From NCBI GenBank assembly GCA_013177995.1, contig JABLXN010000004.1, positions 1 through 64,000 of the forward strand: 64,000 nt of DNA, read 5' to 3'. Below, piece after piece: positions 61,500 through 64,000 of this stretch (position 1 is the stretch's first letter; each line of letters starts with the position of its first letter). This DNA is from Brevinematales bacterium. Lineage in GTDB: Bacteria; Spirochaetota; Brevinematia; Brevinematales; Thermospiraceae. Below the pieces are notes generated by a model. The model was not told the origin of the DNA. It worked only from the letters and a program-made list of their open reading frames with translations, and made no database searches. The position numbers and the translations under genes are program-made.

Positions 61500-62148
61500 T
61501 ATATTCATCAAAAAAACGTTTTTTTAGGATAATCGTACGTCTCGTCTGGGTCAAATATCCTTCCATCTCAAGTTTTCGAAAGATACGACAGAGTACCTGT
61601 CTAGCCATACCTAAATAGGTGGCTACTTGCTCAATGCTCATAGGTAGAATAATCTTCTCCTCCCCCTTGTAGGTATGTACGAGAAAAGACAACACACGAC
61701 TCTGCACAGGTAATTGCAAAAGAATCATCCGGCGAGAAAGAATCACTAGCTTATCGGAAATATCCCTCAAAAAATTCCTCATCAGTTTCTCACATCTTGT
61801 CAAACAATTTTCCCATAAAACTTTTTCTACCCATAGCAATTTTCCTTCCGTAAGTGCTTCCACCGTCACAGGAAAGTAAGAATAAGAGGCAAACAAAATA
61901 GCTGGAGCTAATACCACTGGTGACTTGAGAATTTCAACCACAAGGGGTTCCTGAGAATAAGAAAAAGAAGAAAATATAGCACGACATTCACCTCCTGTTA
62001 ATATCCAAAGAGAAGTATAAGGACTTCCTTCTAAAAAAAGTATCTCCCCTTTTTTGAAGTGTTTTTCTTTCCAGGGAAGTCGAAGTAACATCTCGCGTTC
62101 TTCCGAAGAAAGATCTTCAAAAAGAGAAAGATGCCAGGGGAAAAACAC
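61471..62148 (-). CDS. Crp/Fnr-family regulator, HcpR-like by context
   Basis: A 225-residue regulator. The N-terminal cyclic-nucleotide-binding-type barrel (KKGEILFLEGSPYTSLWILTGGECRAIF) is followed by a dimer helix and a winged helix-turn-helix (SIEQVATYLGMARQVLCRIFRKLEMEGYL). The N-terminal cysteine cluster of FNR is absent, so it is not an FNR-type iron-sulfur sensor; HcpR proteins can use haem. It is divergent from a ferredoxin-hcp operon, and a palindrome TGTCACC-N2-GGTGACA lies between them. Control of hcp in response to nitric oxide or related stress is the likely role, by analogy with HcpR. No strong ribosome site is visible before ATG 62148. Confidence 0.85.
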   Translation of the reverse strand: MFFPWHLSLFEDLSSEEREMLLRLPWKEKHFKKGEILFLEGSPYTSLWILTGGECRAIFSSFSYSQEPLVVEILKSPVVLAPAILFASYSYFPVTVEALTEGKLLWVEKVLWENCLTRCEKLMRNFLRDISDKLVILSRRMILLQLPVQSRVLSFLVHTYKGEEKIILPMSIEQVATYLGMARQVLCRIFRKLEMEGYLTQTRRTIILKKRFFDEYIRTSKKIVP

Positions 62149-62164
62149 AAAACACCTCCGTTTT

Positions 62165-62207
62165 TGTCACCAAGGTGACAGAAAAATTCCTATAGAAGTA
62201 GTATACT
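62165..62207 (+). promoter_or_regulatory. Class II Crp/Fnr-type operator and promoter of the ferredoxin-hcp operon
   Basis: A perfect palindrome TGTCACC-AA-GGTGACA occupies 62165-62180, centred at 62172.5. A -10 box TATACT lies at 62202-62207 with no recognisable -35 box. A start about 7 bases after the -10 box falls near 62214, placing the operator centre at -41.5, the class II activator position. Confidence 0.75.
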
Positions 62208-62239
62208 ATAAACAAACAAAAAAATCAAGGAGAGATTCG

Positions 62240-63019
62240 ATGAAGAGACAAATGATAGTTATTGACCAGGAAAAATGCAACGGTTGCGGACTTTGCATAC
62301 CAAACTGTCCTGAAGGAGCTTTGCAACTCATCGATGGAAAAGCTCGACTTGTATCTGAATTTTACTGTGATGGCCTCGGTGCCTGTGTAGGAGTATGTCC
62401 AGAAAATGCTCTTCACGTGGAAGAGCGGGAGGCCCTACCCTATGATGAAACAAGGGTTATAGAAAATATCATTCCTCAGGGAAGAAACGTCATAGATGCC
62501 CATTTGAAACATCTTGTTTCCCACAATCAATGGAAAGACTATGAAATTGCTCTTCGTATTCTTTCAGAAAAAAAGATCCCTTTTACCCATTTTGACTTCC
62601 CCCCAAAAACATCTTTATCCCTTTCAAAGGAATACGAAGCCTACACACTCACAAACTGGCCTATCCAGCTTCATCTAGTCAATAGTAGTAATGAATTGTG
62701 GAATAATGCTCATATACTTTTAGCTTCTGATTGTACTGCTTTCAGTCTTCCGGGTTTTCATAGCCATTTGAAAAACAAAAAGCTCCTGATTGCCTGTCCC
62801 AAGCTTGATAGCCATCAGGAGATTTATTTAGAAAAGCTCTCTACTATCTTCGAAAAAAGTGCTCCTGCTTCTTTTACTATCATGGTAATGGAAGTTCCCT
62901 GTTGTCGTGGACTTGCCTTTCTTGCCAAGAAAGCACGTGAAATGAGCGGAAACAATCTTCCCCTGAAGGTAATAACGGTGGGAATTGAAGGTACCATTGT
63001 AGGAGAAACAGAAATCTAA
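62240..63019 (+). CDS. Ferredoxin-type iron-sulfur protein associated with hcp
   Basis: A 259-residue cytoplasmic protein. Residues about 10-65 contain two ferredoxin-like motifs: CNGCGLCIPNCP (complete C-x2-C-x2-C-x3-C-P) and CDGLGACVGVCP, in which the second cysteine is leucine, so the second cluster is altered or three-iron. The remaining about 190 residues form a domain of unknown function with cysteines at ASDCTAF, IACPKLD and EVPCCRG. Such proteins occur beside hcp and probably supply its electrons. AAGGAGA precedes ATG 62240; hcp starts 23 bases after its stop. Confidence 0.85.
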   Translation: MKRQMIVIDQEKCNGCGLCIPNCPEGALQLIDGKARLVSEFYCDGLGACVGVCPENALHVEEREALPYDETRVIENIIPQGRNVIDAHLKHLVSHNQWKDYEIALRILSEKKIPFTHFDFPPKTSLSLSKEYEAYTLTNWPIQLHLVNSSNELWNNAHILLASDCTAFSLPGFHSHLKNKKLLIACPKLDSHQEIYLEKLSTIFEKSAPASFTIMVMEVPCCRGLAFLAKKAREMSGNNLPLKVITVGIEGTIVGETEI

Positions 63020-63042
63020 TACCAAAGATGAGGAGGAATACC

Positions 63043-64000
63043 ATGGAAAAGTCTATGTTTTGCTTCCAATGCCAGGAGGCTGCTGGTGGAATTGGGTGTA
63101 GTGTCAAAGGTGTATGTGGAAAAGATGAAAGGACGGCGCGTTTACAGGATGCCTTAGTTTATGCCCTACGAGGCCTTGCCGCTACGCATCAAGCCCTTCG
63201 TAAACAGGGAAAAAAAGACTCTATAGTCGCACATCTGCTATGGGAAGGATTATTTACCACTATCACAAATGCCAATTTTGATCCTACAGACTTTGTCTCT
63301 AGAATTATGCATATCACAGCCTATAGTAAAAAACTTCAGGAAGAATATCAACTCTCCGTACCTTCTTTTGCTAGAATGTCTCTAACTACCGAAGAGGATA
63401 TTCATGCGCTTGAAGAACATGGCTCAATTCTTCAAGAAAAGGATGAAAATATTCGATCTGTACGAGAACTCATCACCTATGGACTCAAAGGAATTGCTGC
63501 CTATGCCTATCATGCTTCCCATCTTGGATTTGAAAATGATAATATTGCCGAATTCGTCGAGAAAGCTCTTGTTCAGTCTATAGAAGAAACTGAGTTATCA
63601 AAACTCCTTTCACTTGTTATGGAAACGGGTCAATATGGAGTAAAAGTCATGGAACTTTTAGACAAAGCCAACACCACAACCTTTGGTCATCCTGAACCCA
63701 CAAAAGTATCTCTGGCTCCTCGTAATAAACCTGGTATTTTGATCAGTGGACATGATCTCAAAGATCTCTTTGAACTTCTGGAACAGAGCCAGGATAGTGG
63801 CCTCGATATATACACTCACAGTGAGATGCTTCCTGCTCATTATTACCCGGTATTCAAAAAGTATCCCCACTTTGCTGGAAATTATGGAAATGCTTGGTGG
63901 AAACAAACAGAAGAGTTTGAAGCCTTTCGAGGACCTATTCTTCTTACTACAAATTGTCTTGTGCCTCCCAGAGAAAGTTATAAAGAGCGTATCTATACGA
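63043..64000 (+). CDS. hcp: Hybrid cluster protein (hydroxylamine reductase), 3' part outside window
   Basis: The frame runs open from ATG 63043 to the window end, about 319 codons of an expected 530-550. The N-terminus MFCFQCQEAAGGIGCSVKGVCGK has the cysteine spacing C-x2-C-x8-C-x5-C of the strict-anaerobe class with a [4Fe-4S] cluster. GLKGIAAYAYHA, ISGHDLKDLFELLEQ, THSEMLPAHYYP and GPILLTTNC supply part of the ligands of the hybrid cluster. Hcp reduces hydroxylamine in vitro and nitric oxide in vivo. AGGAGG precedes the start. It is in operon with the ferredoxin and probably controlled by the divergent Crp/Fnr regulator. Confidence 0.95.
   Translation, partial: MEKSMFCFQCQEAAGGIGCSVKGVCGKDERTARLQDALVYALRGLAATHQALRKQGKKDSIVAHLLWEGLFTTITNANFDPTDFVSRIMHITAYSKKLQEEYQLSVPSFARMSLTTEEDIHALEEHGSILQEKDENIRSVRELITYGLKGIAAYAYHASHLGFENDNIAEFVEKALVQSIEETELSKLLSLVMETGQYGVKVMELLDKANTTTFGHPEPTKVSLAPRNKPGILISGHDLKDLFELLEQSQDSGLDIYTHSEMLPAHYYPVFKKYPHFAGNYGNAWWKQTEEFEAFRGPILLTTNCLVPPRESYKERIYT

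Noticed and set aside
1-64000. tRNA, rRNA, riboswitch, insertion sequence, prophage or CRISPR
   Set aside because: I inspected the few intergenic gaps and saw no cloverleaf-like or conserved RNA core, no transposase or phage gene and no spaced repeat array; a covariance-model search would be needed to exclude small RNAs fully.

Overview
The window looks like a chromosome segment of a diderm, flagellated, anaerobic bacterium, most plausibly a spirochaete and possibly a thermophilic Brevinematales-type one. The lineage is an inference and I cannot confirm it from sequence alone. Supporting signs are flagellar FlgI with a FlgA-like partner, many secreted PEGA, TPR and SPOR proteins with beta-barrel-like C-termini, an anaerobe-type hybrid cluster protein, type III glutamine synthetase, a GH57 branching enzyme and a Pif1 helicase carrying a WYL domain (the last two are often seen in thermophiles). 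The DNA is almost fully coding, genes overlap by ATGA or GTGA junctions, and I see no tRNA, rRNA, CRISPR array, prophage or insertion sequence.

Layout. 1-6.1 kb: secreted beta-helix protein, then type III glutamine synthetase (minus) divergent from a NifA-like sigma54 activator. A consensus sigma54 promoter lies in front of the synthetase. 6.1-14.1 kb (minus): folE2-yaaR-tsaE, and a secreted pair made of a PEGA/TPR/barrel protein and a GH57-like protein. 14.1-21 kb (minus): one tightly packed operon nfeD-metX-metW-unknown-acyP-PSP1-unknown-hflX. 21-27.8 kb: two SPOR-domain cell-envelope proteins (RlpA-like and a PQQ-propeller protein) on the plus strand, flanking topA and a secreted beta-propeller-like protein. 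27.8-37.4 kb (minus): HIT/GalT-like protein, AEC transporter, an iron-ADH-like protein lacking the metal ligands, an RsbU-like GAF-PP2C phosphatase, pgeF, dnaG and rpoD. 37.7-42.4 kb: small lipoprotein, ftsW, barrel protein, heptad-repeat coiled-coil protein, GH57 branching enzyme. 42.7-50 kb (minus): hom, transglutaminase/TPR protein, ychF, pif1-WYL, then flgA-flgI behind a sigma28-like promoter. 50.2-61.5 kb (plus): glutaredoxin, small membrane proteins, aroK, then an ABC export locus (ABC-2-type permease, a fused double ATPase, two FtsX-type permeases, a LolA-like carrier and an outer-membrane barrel). 61.5-64 kb: Crp/Fnr regulator divergent from a ferredoxin-hcp operon, with an operator placed for class II activation; hcp runs off the window.

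Cis-signals are unusually readable. Ten sigma70-type promoters can be picked out (TTGACA/TTGACT/TTGCCT, 16-17 bases, TATAAT/TATACT). There is also one sigma54 promoter, one sigma28-like promoter, an apparently leaderless folE2 message, and several rho-independent terminators. Four copies of a roughly 200-base dispersed intergenic element with terminal GAGACC motifs and a 30-base hairpin are the main non-coding novelty. The in-frame fusion of two ABC ATPases with a surviving internal ribosome binding site, the degenerate iron-ADH homologue, an 18-residue membrane peptide gene and the glnN/sigma54 regulatory unit are the other items I would look at first.
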